Below, piece by piece: positions 1 through 9,126 of a DNA stretch of 64,000 nucleotides. The notes beneath the pieces were generated by a model. That model saw nothing but the letters and a program-made list of their open reading frames with translations, did not search any database and was not told where the DNA came from. How positions within the stretch are numbered: position 1 is the stretch's first letter; each line of letters begins with the position of its first letter. Origin of the DNA: Rhizobium sp. SEMIA4064 (GTDB lineage Bacteria > Pseudomonadota > Alphaproteobacteria > Rhizobiales > Rhizobiaceae); NCBI RefSeq assembly GCF_003025035.1, contig NZ_PYJN01000022.1, positions 124,001-188,000 of the forward strand, in the 5' to 3' direction. A program made the position numbers and the translations under genes.

Positions 1-344
1 CAGCGCCGGCACAAGGTGCGATCTGCATCGAAAGCCGCATCGGTGACGACAGGACGAACGACCTGCTCTCCGCCATCAATGACGGACCGACCTTCGACAC
101 CGTTTCGTGCGAGCGCGGTTTCCTGGCAGCGCTCGACGGCTCCTGCCGCACGCCGATTGCCGGCTATGCTGTCTGCGAGGGCGATCACATCAGGTTCTTC
201 GGCATGATCCTGACGCCCGACGGCCAGCAGGTGTACACCACCACCATCGAAGGTCACCGTCGGGATGCCGAGGCGCTCGGCACCAATGCCGGCCAGGCGA
301 TCCGCGCCGAAGCAGGCACCACCTTCTTCGAAAACTGGACCTGA
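1..344 (+). CDS. hemC: Porphobilinogen deaminase (hydroxymethylbilane synthase), C-terminal part
   Basis: This is the 3' end of hemC, cut by the window edge; the reading frame begins at base 3 and ends in TGA at 342-344. HemC polymerises four porphobilinogen molecules into hydroxymethylbilane in the cytoplasm. The visible part starts at APAQGAICIE, a hallmark of the family. It continues into the C-terminal domain with CERGFLAALDGSCRTPIAGY, whose conserved cysteine (GSC) normally anchors the dipyrromethane cofactor. hemD starts six bases downstream, so the two haem genes are probably co-transcribed. The identification rests on these motifs and the neighbour. Confidence 0.93.
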   Translation, partial: APAQGAICIESRIGDDRTNDLLSAINDGPTFDTVSCERGFLAALDGSCRTPIAGYAVCEGDHIRFFGMILTPDGQQVYTTTIEGHRRDAEALGTNAGQAIRAEAGTTFFENWT

Positions 345-350
345 TACCGG

Positions 351-1079
351 ATGCGCGTCGTCGTCACCCGTCCTGAGCATTCGGGTGAACGCACCGCCCG
401 CAGGCTTGCGGAGATGGGGCATGAGGCAGTGCTCCTGCCACTATCAAAGCCTGTCCGCCATGTCGACGCGACCCGACAAGCCCTGTCGAACACCGAGGGC
501 ACTGTTGCCGTTACCAGTGCCGAAGCTATCCGCACATTGGGCGCGATAGGCCAGCCCCTCAAGCCTCATCTCAGCCGCCCGCTTTTCGCAGTCGGCAAAG
601 CGACCGCTGACGAGGCTCAAAAACTTGGTTTCATCCATGTTTTCGCATCCGAGGGCAGCGGCGCCGAGCTGGCGGAACTGGTTTCCCGCGAATGGACCGA
701 TATTTCTCAAGCCCCGCTGCTCTATCTCGCAGGTTCACCACGCGCCGCAGGTTTCGAAGCAAGATTGAAGGGGCTGAATATCCCGTTCCAGACGGTCGAG
801 TGCTACCGGATGCAGGATATCGTCATCGACGACGCGACCCTTCGCCGGCTCTTTCTCGATGCTTCCGCCGATGCGGTGCTGCTCTATTCGCATCTGACGG
901 CGAAACGATTCTTCAGCCTGCCTTTCCTGCAACGCCACTCGAACCTCCTCACTTCGACAAGATTCCTCTGTCTTAGCGAAGTGATTGCCGAGGCCGTCCC
1001 GACTTCGCTGCATTCTCATGTGGATATCGCTAATATGCCGGATGAAGACAGCCTTCTGGCGCTTCTTGCCGCGAAGTGA
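351..1079 (+). CDS. hemD: Uroporphyrinogen-III synthase
   Basis: HemD cyclises hydroxymethylbilane and inverts ring D to give uroporphyrinogen III, the branch point for haem, sirohaem and cobalamin. The 242-residue protein has the usual family length. It opens with MRVVVTRPEHSGERTARRL, the typical N-terminal strand and helix, and has AVTSAEAIRTL, where HemD proteins carry a conserved serine/alanine loop. HemD is weakly conserved in sequence, so the position directly after hemC is strong support. The ATG lies six bases after the hemC stop. A mitofilin-like gene follows, as in other rhizobia. Confidence 0.9.
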   Translation: MRVVVTRPEHSGERTARRLAEMGHEAVLLPLSKPVRHVDATRQALSNTEGTVAVTSAEAIRTLGAIGQPLKPHLSRPLFAVGKATADEAQKLGFIHVFASEGSGAELAELVSREWTDISQAPLLYLAGSPRAAGFEARLKGLNIPFQTVECYRMQDIVIDDATLRRLFLDASADAVLLYSHLTAKRFFSLPFLQRHSNLLTSTRFLCLSEVIAEAVPTSLHSHVDIANMPDEDSLLALLAAK

Positions 1080-1158
1080 GGTCGCAATTTTGATCTAAGC
1101 TCTTTCCATAATCGACTTGTCTGTCTACTTTCGCTGCAGCGCATGAAAAGAGGACCTC

Positions 1159-2424
1159 ATGGTATCGGGAAATCCGCCAAACCATTCGAAGCCCAACGAT
1201 GAGCCGATCACGATTGATCTGGAAGCTGAGGAAACCGCTCAAGCCGCGGCTTCCGAAGAGATGACGGAGCGCCATCACAGCGAACCCGGCAGCTCGTCCG
1301 CCAATGAGGTGGAAATACCGCCGGAAACGGAAAAGGAGCCGTTAGAGGAGGAGGCCGATCGGCCAGTCGCGGAAACTGCGGCGGAAGATGAAAAGGTCGC
1401 AACCGCCCCCGAACCAGAACCCGCGCGTTCCTATGCCGAACAACCCTCCGCGCCCCAGCGGCAGCCCGGCGCAACGTCTGGCCTGATCGCCGCGGGCATT
1501 GTCGGCGGCCTGATCTCCCTCATCTGCGTCGGCGCCATCCAATATGCCGGCCTCCTGCCCGGCAGCAGGCCGGCAAAAGATCATTCCGCCGATATTGCCG
1601 CGCTTAGCGACGAAATCGACGGCCTGAAGCAGACCGTGTCCAAGCTCGCCGGTGCTCCATCGCCCGACGCCACCCTTACCGCCCGCGTCGCAGCCCTCGA
1701 GACAGCGGCCGCCAACAATACGGCCGCAGGCGGATCGTCGGGTACGAGTAGCGGCGATGCCGACCAGAAGATCGCCGCGCTCAGCGCCGAAGTGGATCAA
1801 TTGAAGGCGAGCCTCGCCCAGGCGACGCAAAGTCAGGCCTCATCCGACGCCGATGTCAGCAAGCGTCTTGAAGACGCTGAAAAGAAGCTGAACGCGCCTA
1901 GCCAGGAAAGCGCAGTCGCCCGCGCTATCGCGGCGGCGGCCCTGAAGGCGGCGATCGATCGCGGCGGCCCATTCCAGCCGGAGCTCGATACCTACGCCAA
2001 TGTCGCACCCAATGACCCCGCAGTTGCTGATCTCAAGGCTTTCGCCCAGACCGGCATTCCTTCGCGCGCCGATCTCATTCGCCGGGTATCCGACGTTGCC
2101 ACCGCGATCGTCAGCTCGACGCAGCAGGACGATCCCAATCAAAGCTGGAGCGACCGGTTGCTGACCAGTGCCAAATCCCTGGTGCAGGTGCGCCCGGTCG
2201 GCAACGTCACCGGCGACAGCGTCGAAGCCATTGCCGCCCGCTTCGAGGACAAGGTGAAGAATGGCGATCTGCCCGGCGCGGTCACCGAATGGAATAGCCT
2301 GCCGGACGCCGCCAAATCGGCCTCCGCCGCCTTCAAGCAATCATTGGAAGCTCGCATCCGGGTCGAGGACCTGGTCGGCGACGCGCTGTCGAAGGCGATC
2401 GCCGACACCGGAAAACAAAGCTGA
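1159..2424 (+). CDS. Mic60/mitofilin-like inner-membrane protein
   Basis: The 421-residue protein has three parts. Residues 1-105 are acidic and Pro/Glu rich. One membrane segment follows at about 106-130 (GLIAAGIVGGLISLICVGAI). A long periplasmic part has heptad-like coiled coil at about 145-260 and a helical C-terminal domain (from RAIAAAALKAAIDRGGPFQ) that matches the bacterial mitofilin/COG4223 pattern. Alphaproteobacterial relatives of mitochondrial Mic60 usually sit in the hem cluster, as here between hemD and hemY. Known homologues shape membranes; a role in organising haem or respiratory membranes is inference. The ATG is preceded by AAGAGGA at suitable spacing. Confidence 0.8.
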   Translation: MVSGNPPNHSKPNDEPITIDLEAEETAQAAASEEMTERHHSEPGSSSANEVEIPPETEKEPLEEEADRPVAETAAEDEKVATAPEPEPARSYAEQPSAPQRQPGATSGLIAAGIVGGLISLICVGAIQYAGLLPGSRPAKDHSADIAALSDEIDGLKQTVSKLAGAPSPDATLTARVAALETAAANNTAAGGSSGTSSGDADQKIAALSAEVDQLKASLAQATQSQASSDADVSKRLEDAEKKLNAPSQESAVARAIAAAALKAAIDRGGPFQPELDTYANVAPNDPAVADLKAFAQTGIPSRADLIRRVSDVATAIVSSTQQDDPNQSWSDRLLTSAKSLVQVRPVGNVTGDSVEAIAARFEDKVKNGDLPGAVTEWNSLPDAAKSASAAFKQSLEARIRVEDLVGDALSKAIADTGKQS

Positions 2425-2438
2425 GGGCGGGGAAGAGA

Positions 2439-4040
2439 ATGATCAGACTGCTTATTTTCGCCGTTCTCGTCCTGGTGCTTGGCTATGGCTTTTCCTGGCT
2501 TGCGGATCGCCCCGGCGATCTTTCGCTGGTCTGGGGCGGCGAACTCTATCAAACCAGGCTTATCGTCGCCGCCGGCATCCTGATCGCGCTGATCGCCGCC
2601 GTCATGGTGGTCTGGTGGTTCATCCGCCTGATCTGGACCTCGCCGCATTCCGTCACCCGCTATTTTCGCGCCCGCAAGCGCGACCGCGGCTATCAGGCTT
2701 TGTCCACGGGGCTGATCGCCGCCGGCGCTGGCAACGCGTTGCTTGCCCGCAAGATGGCGGCGCGCACGCGCGGCCTCATCCGCGCCGATCAGGAGCCGCT
2801 GATCAACCTGCTAGAAGCGCAGGCTGCGCTGATCGAGGGTAAGCATGACGAGGCCCGCCAAAAATTCGAGCTGATGGCCAACGACCCGGAAACCCGCGAA
2901 CTGGGTCTGCGCGGTCTTTATCTCGAAGCCAAACGTCTCGGCGCGCATGAAGCAGCACGGCACTATGCCGAAAAAGCTGCCGACCAGGCGCCCTATCTGC
3001 CTTGGGCAGCACAGGCGACGCTGGAATATCGCAGCCAGGCCGGCGATTGGGACGAAGCCATCAAGCTTCTCGACCAGCAGAAGATCGCCCGTGTCATCGA
3101 CAAGGACACTGCCAACCGCCAGCGTGCTGTATTGCTGACCGCACGAGCCAATGAAAAGCTCGAAGGCGATCCATCCGGCGCCCGGGACGATGCGCTGGCC
3201 GCGCTGAAGCAGTCCCCTGATTTCGTGCCGGCCGCGCTCACCGCCGCCAAGGCATTGTTTCGCGAAGACAAAGTCCGCAAGGCCGCTTCTATTCTTGAAC
3301 AGGTCTGGAAGGCGGAGCCGCATCCGGAGATCGGCAGAGCCTATGTCCGCGCCCGCAGTGGCGATTCCGTCGCCGATCGCCTGAAGCGTGCCGAGCGACT
3401 GGAGGCGATCCGCCCGAACAACGTCGAAGCACTGCTGATCACGGCAAAGGCCGCACTCGACGCCCGTGATTTCGCCAAGGCTCGCACCAAGGCGGAAGCC
3501 GCGGCCCGCATCGATGCCCGCGAAGGCGCGTTCCTACTGCTCGCCGACATCGAAGAGGCCGAAACCGGAGATCAGGGCCGCATCCGCCACTGGATGGCGC
3601 AGGCATTGCGCGCGCCACGCGATCCGGCCTGGCTAGCCGATGGCGTCGTTTCCGACAAATGGCTGCCGCTGTCGCCGATTACCGGCCGCCTCGACGCCTT
3701 CGAATGGAAAGCGCCCTTCGGCCAACTCGAAGGCCCGGTGGAAGAGGGTACGATCGCCTCGGTCGACGCCGCGCTGCGGTCGCTGCCGCCGGTGCGCGAG
3801 GCAGCTCCCGCAACCGCCGCGGCGCAACCGACCTCACCAACAGTTGCTTCGCCGGCTGCCGATACATCTGTTATAGAATTGGAGCCGGTCGCAACGAAGC
3901 CGGCTCCCGCGCGTCCCGCCAAATTCGAGCCGGCGAAGGAGCCGGAACCAAAGCCCTTCTTCGGCGGTGCGCCGGATGATCCGGGCGTGAAAGATCTCAA
4001 GCTTGAACCGGAACCCAAGACACGGCTGAAGCTCTTCTAA
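2439..4040 (+). CDS. HemY-like membrane-anchored TPR protein
   Basis: The 533-residue protein begins with two membrane helices (about residues 1-20 and 38-65), the HemY N-terminal module. A long run of helical TPR-like repeats (AARHYAEKAADQAP, RAVLLTARANEKLEG, ALLITAKAALDARDF) follows, then a Pro/Ala/Glu-rich tail. Proteobacterial HemY of this type is encoded next to hemC/hemD; its exact function is not settled, and it is not the protoporphyrinogen oxidase also called HemY. It starts 15 bases after the mitofilin-like gene, with GGGGAAGAG before the ATG, and precedes a TerB gene by 12 bases, so the hem genes appear to form one operon. Confidence 0.85.
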   Translation: MIRLLIFAVLVLVLGYGFSWLADRPGDLSLVWGGELYQTRLIVAAGILIALIAAVMVVWWFIRLIWTSPHSVTRYFRARKRDRGYQALSTGLIAAGAGNALLARKMAARTRGLIRADQEPLINLLEAQAALIEGKHDEARQKFELMANDPETRELGLRGLYLEAKRLGAHEAARHYAEKAADQAPYLPWAAQATLEYRSQAGDWDEAIKLLDQQKIARVIDKDTANRQRAVLLTARANEKLEGDPSGARDDALAALKQSPDFVPAALTAAKALFREDKVRKAASILEQVWKAEPHPEIGRAYVRARSGDSVADRLKRAERLEAIRPNNVEALLITAKAALDARDFAKARTKAEAAARIDAREGAFLLLADIEEAETGDQGRIRHWMAQALRAPRDPAWLADGVVSDKWLPLSPITGRLDAFEWKAPFGQLEGPVEEGTIASVDAALRSLPPVREAAPATAAAQPTSPTVASPAADTSVIELEPVATKPAPARPAKFEPAKEPEPKPFFGGAPDDPGVKDLKLEPEPKTRLKLF

Positions 4041-4052
4041 GAATGGAATCGA

Positions 4053-4538
4053 ATGTTTGAACGCTTTCAGGAATTCTTCCAAAATCTGACCAGGGAAAAC
4101 CCCAAGTCCGGTTTTGCTCCCGACGATCCGCGTATCGCGGTTGCCGCGCTCTGTTTCCAGGTGATGGAGGCGGATGGCAAGATCGAGGAAAGCGAGAAGA
4201 AGCGGCTTCGCAAGCTGCTGAAGAGCCAATACGGTCTCGACGGCCGCCAGCTCGACGCGCTGATTGCGGCCGGTCAGGAGGCCGAGAGCGAGGCGGTCGA
4301 TTATTACCGCTTCACTTCCGATCTGAAGCGCCATCTCAACAGCGAACAGCGCCTCGAACTTCTCGGCATCCTCTGGGACATCGTTTATGCGGATGGCGAA
4401 CGCAGCGAAATGGAGGACCATGCGATCTGGCGCATCGCCGATCTCTTGGGCATTTCCGATCGTGATCGCGTCGTCAAGCGCCAGGAGGCAGCCGCCCGCG
4501 CCCCGGGTCCCAGGAAGGAAACCGGGGATGATGATTGA
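4053..4538 (+). CDS. TerB-family (tellurite resistance protein B-like) protein
   Basis: A 161-residue, all-helical, acidic protein. It carries the two repeated acidic motifs of TerB/DjlA-type domains: MEADGKIEESEKKRL near residue 36 and VYADGERSEMEDHAIWRIADLLG near 112, both of which fit metal-binding loops. In rhizobia TerB-like proteins sit at the end of the hem cluster. Tellurite resistance is only the family name and need not be the function here. The stop codon overlaps the next start by 11 bases, so translation of the amidotransferase is probably coupled. Confidence 0.82.
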   Translation: MFERFQEFFQNLTRENPKSGFAPDDPRIAVAALCFQVMEADGKIEESEKKRLRKLLKSQYGLDGRQLDALIAAGQEAESEAVDYYRFTSDLKRHLNSEQRLELLGILWDIVYADGERSEMEDHAIWRIADLLGISDRDRVVKRQEAAARAPGPRKETGDDD

Positions 4539-5262
4539 GGCGCCGCGGGGTGGTAGACGCGGCCCCGTATTGATCGTCCTGCATCAGGAACGCTCCAGCG
4601 CCGGCCGCGTCGGCCAGATGCTTTTGGACAAGGGCTACGATCTCGACATCCGTCGGCCGGTGCTTGGCGACCGGCTGCCGACAACGCTGGAAGGTCACGC
4701 CGGCGCGGTGGTCTTCGGCGGCCCGATGAGCGCCAATGATCCCGACGATTTCGTCAAGGCCGAGATCAATTGGCTCGACGTGCCGCTAAAGGAAAATCGC
4801 CCCTATCTCGGCATCTGCCTCGGCGCGCAGATGCTCGCCCGCCACCTCGGCGCCAAGGTCAAAGCCCGCGATGACGGCAAGACCGAAATCGGCTGGTATC
4901 CGCTGCAGCCGACGGAAAAAGGCCGGCTTTTGATGCGCCACTGGCCGCAAATGGTCTATCATTTTCACCGTGAAGGTTTCGAACTGCCTCACGGTGCCGA
5001 TCTGTTGGCGACAGGCGAGACCTATCCCAACCAGGCCTATCGCTACGGCGCCAATGCCTGGGGCCTGCAGTTCCACGCGGAACTGACCCGCGCCATGATG
5101 CAGCGCTGGGTCGTACATGGCGAGCACCGCTTCTGCATGCCGAACGCCCAGAAGGGCCGCGAGCATCTGGAGGGCCGGATGATTTTTGACCCACCGCTCA
5201 AAGCCTGGCTATCCGAATTCCTCGATCTGATTTTCGAGGGCAAGCAGGCGATCGCGGCCTGA
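4528..5262 (+). CDS. Class I glutamine amidotransferase-like protein
   Basis: The 244-residue protein belongs to the GMP-synthase-like stand-alone amidotransferases (COG0518). The nucleophile elbow is visible as YLGICLGAQML with Cys97, and the catalytic His lies in GLQFHAELT. An oxyanion-type glycine strand is present in VVFGGPMSAND. The substrate is unknown; relatives hydrolyse glutamine or gamma-glutamyl compounds. The ATG at 4528 was chosen over an in-frame upstream one at 4387 because the longer N-terminus would lie inside terB with no family match, and AGGAA sits before 4528. It is the last gene of the hem-linked run. Confidence 0.85.
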   Translation: MMIEAPRGGRRGPVLIVLHQERSSAGRVGQMLLDKGYDLDIRRPVLGDRLPTTLEGHAGAVVFGGPMSANDPDDFVKAEINWLDVPLKENRPYLGICLGAQMLARHLGAKVKARDDGKTEIGWYPLQPTEKGRLLMRHWPQMVYHFHREGFELPHGADLLATGETYPNQAYRYGANAWGLQFHAELTRAMMQRWVVHGEHRFCMPNAQKGREHLEGRMIFDPPLKAWLSEFLDLIFEGKQAIAA

Positions 5263-5290
5263 TCGGCTCCGCCTCATCCCATCCTTCGCG

Positions 5291-6391
5291 TCAGCTCTGC
5301 TTTTCCTCCGCCGTTGATTGGATGCCGAGCGGCGGACCAACCAACAGGTTGATGAGCACCAAAAGCCCTATGGCTCCAATCATGCCGGCGATGCGGTTCA
5401 TGGCCGGCAGTAGGCTGTCCGCGGGGCCTGTATCCTGCACAAGCGTCAGGATCAATGCGACGCCCGCCTGCGAACCAACGCCGGCGATGCCATACCGCCC
5501 GCTCTGGATCTGCATGGAAAGCCAGGTGCCTGCCATCAGCAACAACAGCCAGGGTACGAAGGATTGGCTGATCGGGAAGAACAGCACCATGGCGCCAAAA
5601 CAGCCGCCCAGTATGCACCCGGCTATCCGCTGCAACATGCGCTGAGCAATCGCCGATTGGTCCCTTTCCGAAATCCCGGTCAGCGTCGGAACAGCCATGA
5701 CAGCGCCGATCGAAATCGCCATCTGGCTGAGGTTAGGCAACTCCAGTTGCCGCCAGACCAGTGGCACCGCCGCAACCGCCATCCCCGTTCGCATGGCATG
5801 CGACAGCACATGCCAGTTGGGACCGAACAAACTATGCCAACCGGGTGGCGGCGCCACCGCCTCGCCTTCCGCAGGCGCCAGTAGCCGTGTCACCAGAAGC
5901 GCCGTGGCAGTACCGAGCACGATCTCGACGGCACGATAGAAAGCGATGGAAAGCGCCAGCGTCGGATCATCCAACGAACCAAGCGTCACCATCATGGCCG
6001 TGATCCCACCAAGCAGCCAGGCCTGGCCGTGGGGGCTCAGCAATGAGCCGAGGATGGCAAGCGTACCGGCGGCAAAAAGAAGCAGCACCGTCGCCAAAGG
6101 ATCATAGACGACCCAGGGTGCAAGGACGAAGCTCAGCGCCGCGCCGACGAGCGTTCCCACCATCCTCATCCCGCCTCTCTGCCAGGATTGCGGATGGCTC
6201 GCCTGCACGCACAGGAAGGCGCTGATCCCGGCCCACCAGGGATTGTTGACCCTCAGCATCAAAGCAAGGACGAGCGCGAGTCCGACCGCCAGGGCGGCGA
6301 TATTGGCTTGCCACACGCGGGGGCCGGAAAGGCTGAGCTCTGCCAGCTCGCCGCGGATCGCATTGACGAGCTCGGCGATAGCCTTCCTCAT
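5291..6391 (-). CDS. FUSC/aromatic-acid exporter family inner-membrane protein
   Basis: A 366-residue integral membrane protein with about ten hydrophobic helices in two blocks, roughly residues 28-165 and 205-355. Each block has the FUSC-type layout (WWAGISAFLCVQ in the first, MAVAAVPLVWRQL in the second). Paired with an HlyD-type adaptor it resembles AaeAB/DUF2955 exporters. Its start overlaps the stop of the HlyD-like gene by four bases (ATGA), so both are co-translated. The likely role is export of aromatic or other small hydrophobic acids, although the substrate cannot be read from sequence. No outer-membrane partner is encoded beside it. Confidence 0.82.
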   Translation of the reverse strand: MRKAIAELVNAIRGELAELSLSGPRVWQANIAALAVGLALVLALMLRVNNPWWAGISAFLCVQASHPQSWQRGGMRMVGTLVGAALSFVLAPWVVYDPLATVLLLFAAGTLAILGSLLSPHGQAWLLGGITAMMVTLGSLDDPTLALSIAFYRAVEIVLGTATALLVTRLLAPAEGEAVAPPPGWHSLFGPNWHVLSHAMRTGMAVAAVPLVWRQLELPNLSQMAISIGAVMAVPTLTGISERDQSAIAQRMLQRIAGCILGGCFGAMVLFFPISQSFVPWLLLLMAGTWLSMQIQSGRYGIAGVGSQAGVALILTLVQDTGPADSLLPAMNRIAGMIGAIGLLVLINLLVGPPLGIQSTAEEKQS

Positions 6392-7392
6392 GGGAAGATC
6401 AGTGTGCTGGCATCCGATCCCATATAAAGGGTGAGGTCAGATGGGGGATCGGCCAGCTTCAGCGTTACCGGGAAGCGGCGTCCCAGCCGGATCCAGTCGG
6501 TGGTCGGAGCGACATAGGGCAATATTCCATCCTGATTGGGGCCTCTGCTGATGCCGCGCGACACGCCTTCGATACGAGCGCGATAGAGGCGCCACGGATG
6601 CGTGTCGAGCCATACCCAGGCTGCCTTGCCGGGCTTAAGGCTCCTGATGTAGTTCTCCTTGTAGTTCGCAACGATGCGCCAGCCCGCCGCATCGACGATG
6701 CCGACGAGCGCCTTGCCGGCCGAGGCCGTATCGCCCACGCTGACGGAGAGATTGTTGACCGTGCCGTCGGCGGGCGTGTGGATTTCGGTCTGGCTGAGCT
6801 GCCATTCCGCCAAGGCAAGCGCGGCCTTAGCCTGCGCGGCGACAGCGTCCTGATTGACAACCGACTGCGAAGCCTTATCGACCGCCTCGCGGGCGGCCAC
6901 CTGCTCCCGCTGTTGGGCGGAAACCATGTCGGCAGCCGTCAAGGCCACCTGCTTCTGATCACCGCTGGCCTGTTGTAATGCGGCCGTCGCAGCCGCCAGC
7001 CGATCCTGAGCAGCCTTCAGCTCATCGTTGACAAGCTTGTGATTCACAGCCGCTTCCTGAACCGCTGCTTTGCGTTGATCGACGACGAGCTGGAACGGCA
7101 CCTTATCGATGACAGCCAAAAGATCGCCGCGCCGTACCTCCTGGTCGTTGGCGACGTTGACGCTGACGATCACGCCCGTGACCTGCGGGGCAATCGTCAC
7201 GAAATTCGTGGTGACATAGGCATCGTCCGTATAGGCGACGAACGACGTCAGAACCTGCCAAACCGCCAATAGCGCCAGCAGGCAGGCTATACCCACGACG
7301 AGCCGGAACGCGCGCTGGCGCTCGGTGGACGCAGCCGGCAGCGGAGCAGATGGCTCCGGCTCGATCGGTTCGTTGCTCGTCATGTTGCTCAT
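6388..7392 (-). CDS. HlyD-family membrane-fusion (periplasmic adaptor) protein
   Basis: An EmrA/AaeA-type adaptor of about 334 residues. It has an N-terminal membrane helix (VVGIACLLALLAVWQVL) and a biotinyl-lipoyl-like half (VTGVIVSVNVANDQEVRRGD). A long Ala/Gln-rich coiled-coil hairpin follows, then the second lipoyl half (IHTPADGTVNNLSVSVGDT) and a beta-barrel C-terminus (GKAAWVWLDTHPWRLYRA). It links the FUSC-like pump gene, which it overlaps by four bases, to an outer-membrane channel. The ATG at 7392 was preferred; a GTG at 7413 is also in frame, and neither has a strong Shine-Dalgarno. Confidence 0.87.
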   Translation of the reverse strand: MSNMTSNEPIEPEPSAPLPAASTERQRAFRLVVGIACLLALLAVWQVLTSFVAYTDDAYVTTNFVTIAPQVTGVIVSVNVANDQEVRRGDLLAVIDKVPFQLVVDQRKAAVQEAAVNHKLVNDELKAAQDRLAAATAALQQASGDQKQVALTAADMVSAQQREQVAAREAVDKASQSVVNQDAVAAQAKAALALAEWQLSQTEIHTPADGTVNNLSVSVGDTASAGKALVGIVDAAGWRIVANYKENYIRSLKPGKAAWVWLDTHPWRLYRARIEGVSRGISRGPNQDGILPYVAPTTDWIRLGRRFPVTLKLADPPSDLTLYMGSDASTLIFP

Positions 7393-7440
7393 GGCGACAA
7401 CATGCGCGCGCACTTGCCATCATGACAAGAAAATTGTGGC

Positions 7441-8697
7441 TTACGCCACCTGCGGCTCGCCCTCGCGGTCCGGCGCATTCAGGCTATCGATCTTTCGCAG
7501 TTGCGGGAAGCCGCTCGCCCAGATGATCGCGACGGCCAAGGTGCCGATGCCGCCGATGACGACGGCAGGGACGGCGCCGAAATAGCGCGCCATAGTGCCG
7601 GCGCGGAATTCGCCGAGTTCGTTCGACGCACCGACGAAGACCATGTTCACGGCATTGACGCGGCCGCGTACGTGGTCCGGCGTCCAGAGCGTGATCAGAG
7701 TTTCGCGGACGTAGACCGAGATCAGGTCGGAGGCGCCCATGATGGCGAGCGCCGCGATCGATAGCCACGGCGTATGCGAAATGCCGAAGATCAATGTTCC
7801 CAAGCCAAACATTGCGACGCCGCTGAACATGTAGATCCCGGCACGATGCCGGATGGGATAGGTCGCCAGAAACAGGCCCATGGCAATGGCGCCGAAGCTT
7901 GGCGCGGCGCGCAGCAGGCCGAGGCCCCAGGGACCGAGCGTCAGGATATCGCGCGCATAGACCGGCATCAGCGCCACGGCTCCGCCAAGCAGCACGGCGA
8001 AGAGATCGAGCGAGACGGCGCCGAGCACCACCTTTTCCGACCAGATGAAATGGAAGCCTGCGAGGATCTCCTTCAAGCTTCTCGATTCATGCGCAACACG
8101 CTGCTGCGGTTTCGGAATGAGGAAAGTCAGCAGCGAACCGGCGGCGAAGAACACGACGGCGACCGTATAGGAAACGCTCGGGCCGACACCGTAGAGCAGA
8201 CCGCCCGCGACGGGGCCGAGAATGGCGGCCGCATCCCAGGACATGGAATTCCAGGTCACCGCGTTCGGCAAATCCCTCGGCGGAATGAGATTGGGCGCAA
8301 GCGACTGCGTCGCCGGCGTCATGAAGGCGCGCTCGATGCCGAAGACGGTAAGGATCGCGAAAACCGGAAGCGGCGCGAAGGTGCCGGAAACCGTCAGAAA
8401 CAGTAGTGCCGCAGTACAGATCGTGCCGACGAAAATGCAGATGGCGGCCACCATGCGCCTGTTGTAGCGGTCGGCGACGGTGCCGGTCACCAGGATCAGG
8501 AGCAGCGAAGGCAGGAACTGCACCAGGCCGATCAGGCCGAGATAGATCGGATTGCCGGTATGGTCATACATCTGCCAGCCGACGGAGACGCTGACCACCT
8601 GTGTGGCGAAAGCCGTCAGAAATCGGGCAAAGAAGAAATAGGTGTAGGCGACGTGCCTGAAAGCGGCAAACCGGTCACCGCTCGGAACCGACGACAT
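7441..8697 (-). CDS. MFS transporter, MFS_3/EntS-like
   Basis: A major facilitator of about 418 residues with 11-12 membrane helices. The signature loop between helices 2 and 3 (GTVADRYNRRMVAAICIF) matches the drug/siderophore exporter group that includes EntS (PF05977-like). The helix 8-9 region has TLITLWTPDHVRGRVNAVN, also typical. The start MSSVPSGD at 8697 was preferred to 8766 because the preceding 23 residues are polar and unlike the family. It lies about 50 bases upstream of the HlyD-like gene on the same strand. The substrate is unknown. Confidence 0.85.
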   Translation of the reverse strand: MSSVPSGDRFAAFRHVAYTYFFFARFLTAFATQVVSVSVGWQMYDHTGNPIYLGLIGLVQFLPSLLLILVTGTVADRYNRRMVAAICIFVGTICTAALLFLTVSGTFAPLPVFAILTVFGIERAFMTPATQSLAPNLIPPRDLPNAVTWNSMSWDAAAILGPVAGGLLYGVGPSVSYTVAVVFFAAGSLLTFLIPKPQQRVAHESRSLKEILAGFHFIWSEKVVLGAVSLDLFAVLLGGAVALMPVYARDILTLGPWGLGLLRAAPSFGAIAMGLFLATYPIRHRAGIYMFSGVAMFGLGTLIFGISHTPWLSIAALAIMGASDLISVYVRETLITLWTPDHVRGRVNAVNMVFVGASNELGEFRAGTMARYFGAVPAVVIGGIGTLAVAIIWASGFPQLRKIDSLNAPDREGEPQVA

Positions 8698-8832
8698 GAG
8701 ATGAGGCTTTCCGGCCGGAGCTGTAGAGAACGCTCGGCCTGTTAAACATGATTCAGCGTGCTTCAAAGCATGGGACTTGCCCGTTAAGTCGCCAATGTCT
8801 ACATGTCTGTCAACCGCGAAATGGAGACGGAT

Positions 8833-9126
8833 ATGCTCGCCTTATTTCAAACCATTGATCTGGCTTTGAATCTTTATACTTGGGTACTGATCGCCAGTGC
8901 CATTTTTTCATGGCTCTATGCATTCAATGTCATTAATTCGAGCAATCAGTTCGTCAACTCGGTCGGAAGTTTCCTCTATGCGGTCACGGAACCGGCGCTC
9001 CGTCCGATCCGGCGCATCCTGCCCGATCTCGGCGGCATCGACATTTCGCCGATCATCCTGCTGCTGATCATCTTCTTCTTCCGTTCCCTGATGTGGAACA
9101 CGCTTTATCCGCTCGTCGGCCGGTGA
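8833..9126 (+). CDS. YggT-family membrane protein
   Basis: A 97-residue protein with two hydrophobic segments flanking a loop: [20 protein letters not shown] near the N-terminus and [20 protein letters not shown] near the C-terminus. The [18 protein letters not shown] motif between them is diagnostic of YggT/CCB3. Bacterial YggT has been linked to osmotic tolerance and cell division, but its role is not firmly known. The ATG at 8833 has GGAG seven bases upstream; an ATG at 8803 is less likely. Its stop overlaps the GTG of the next gene (GTGA). Confidence 0.88.
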   Translation: MLALFQTIDLALNLYTWVLIASAIFSWLYAFNVINSSNQFVNSVGSFLYAVTEPALRPIRRILPDLGGIDISPIILLLIIFFFRSLMWNTLYPLVGR

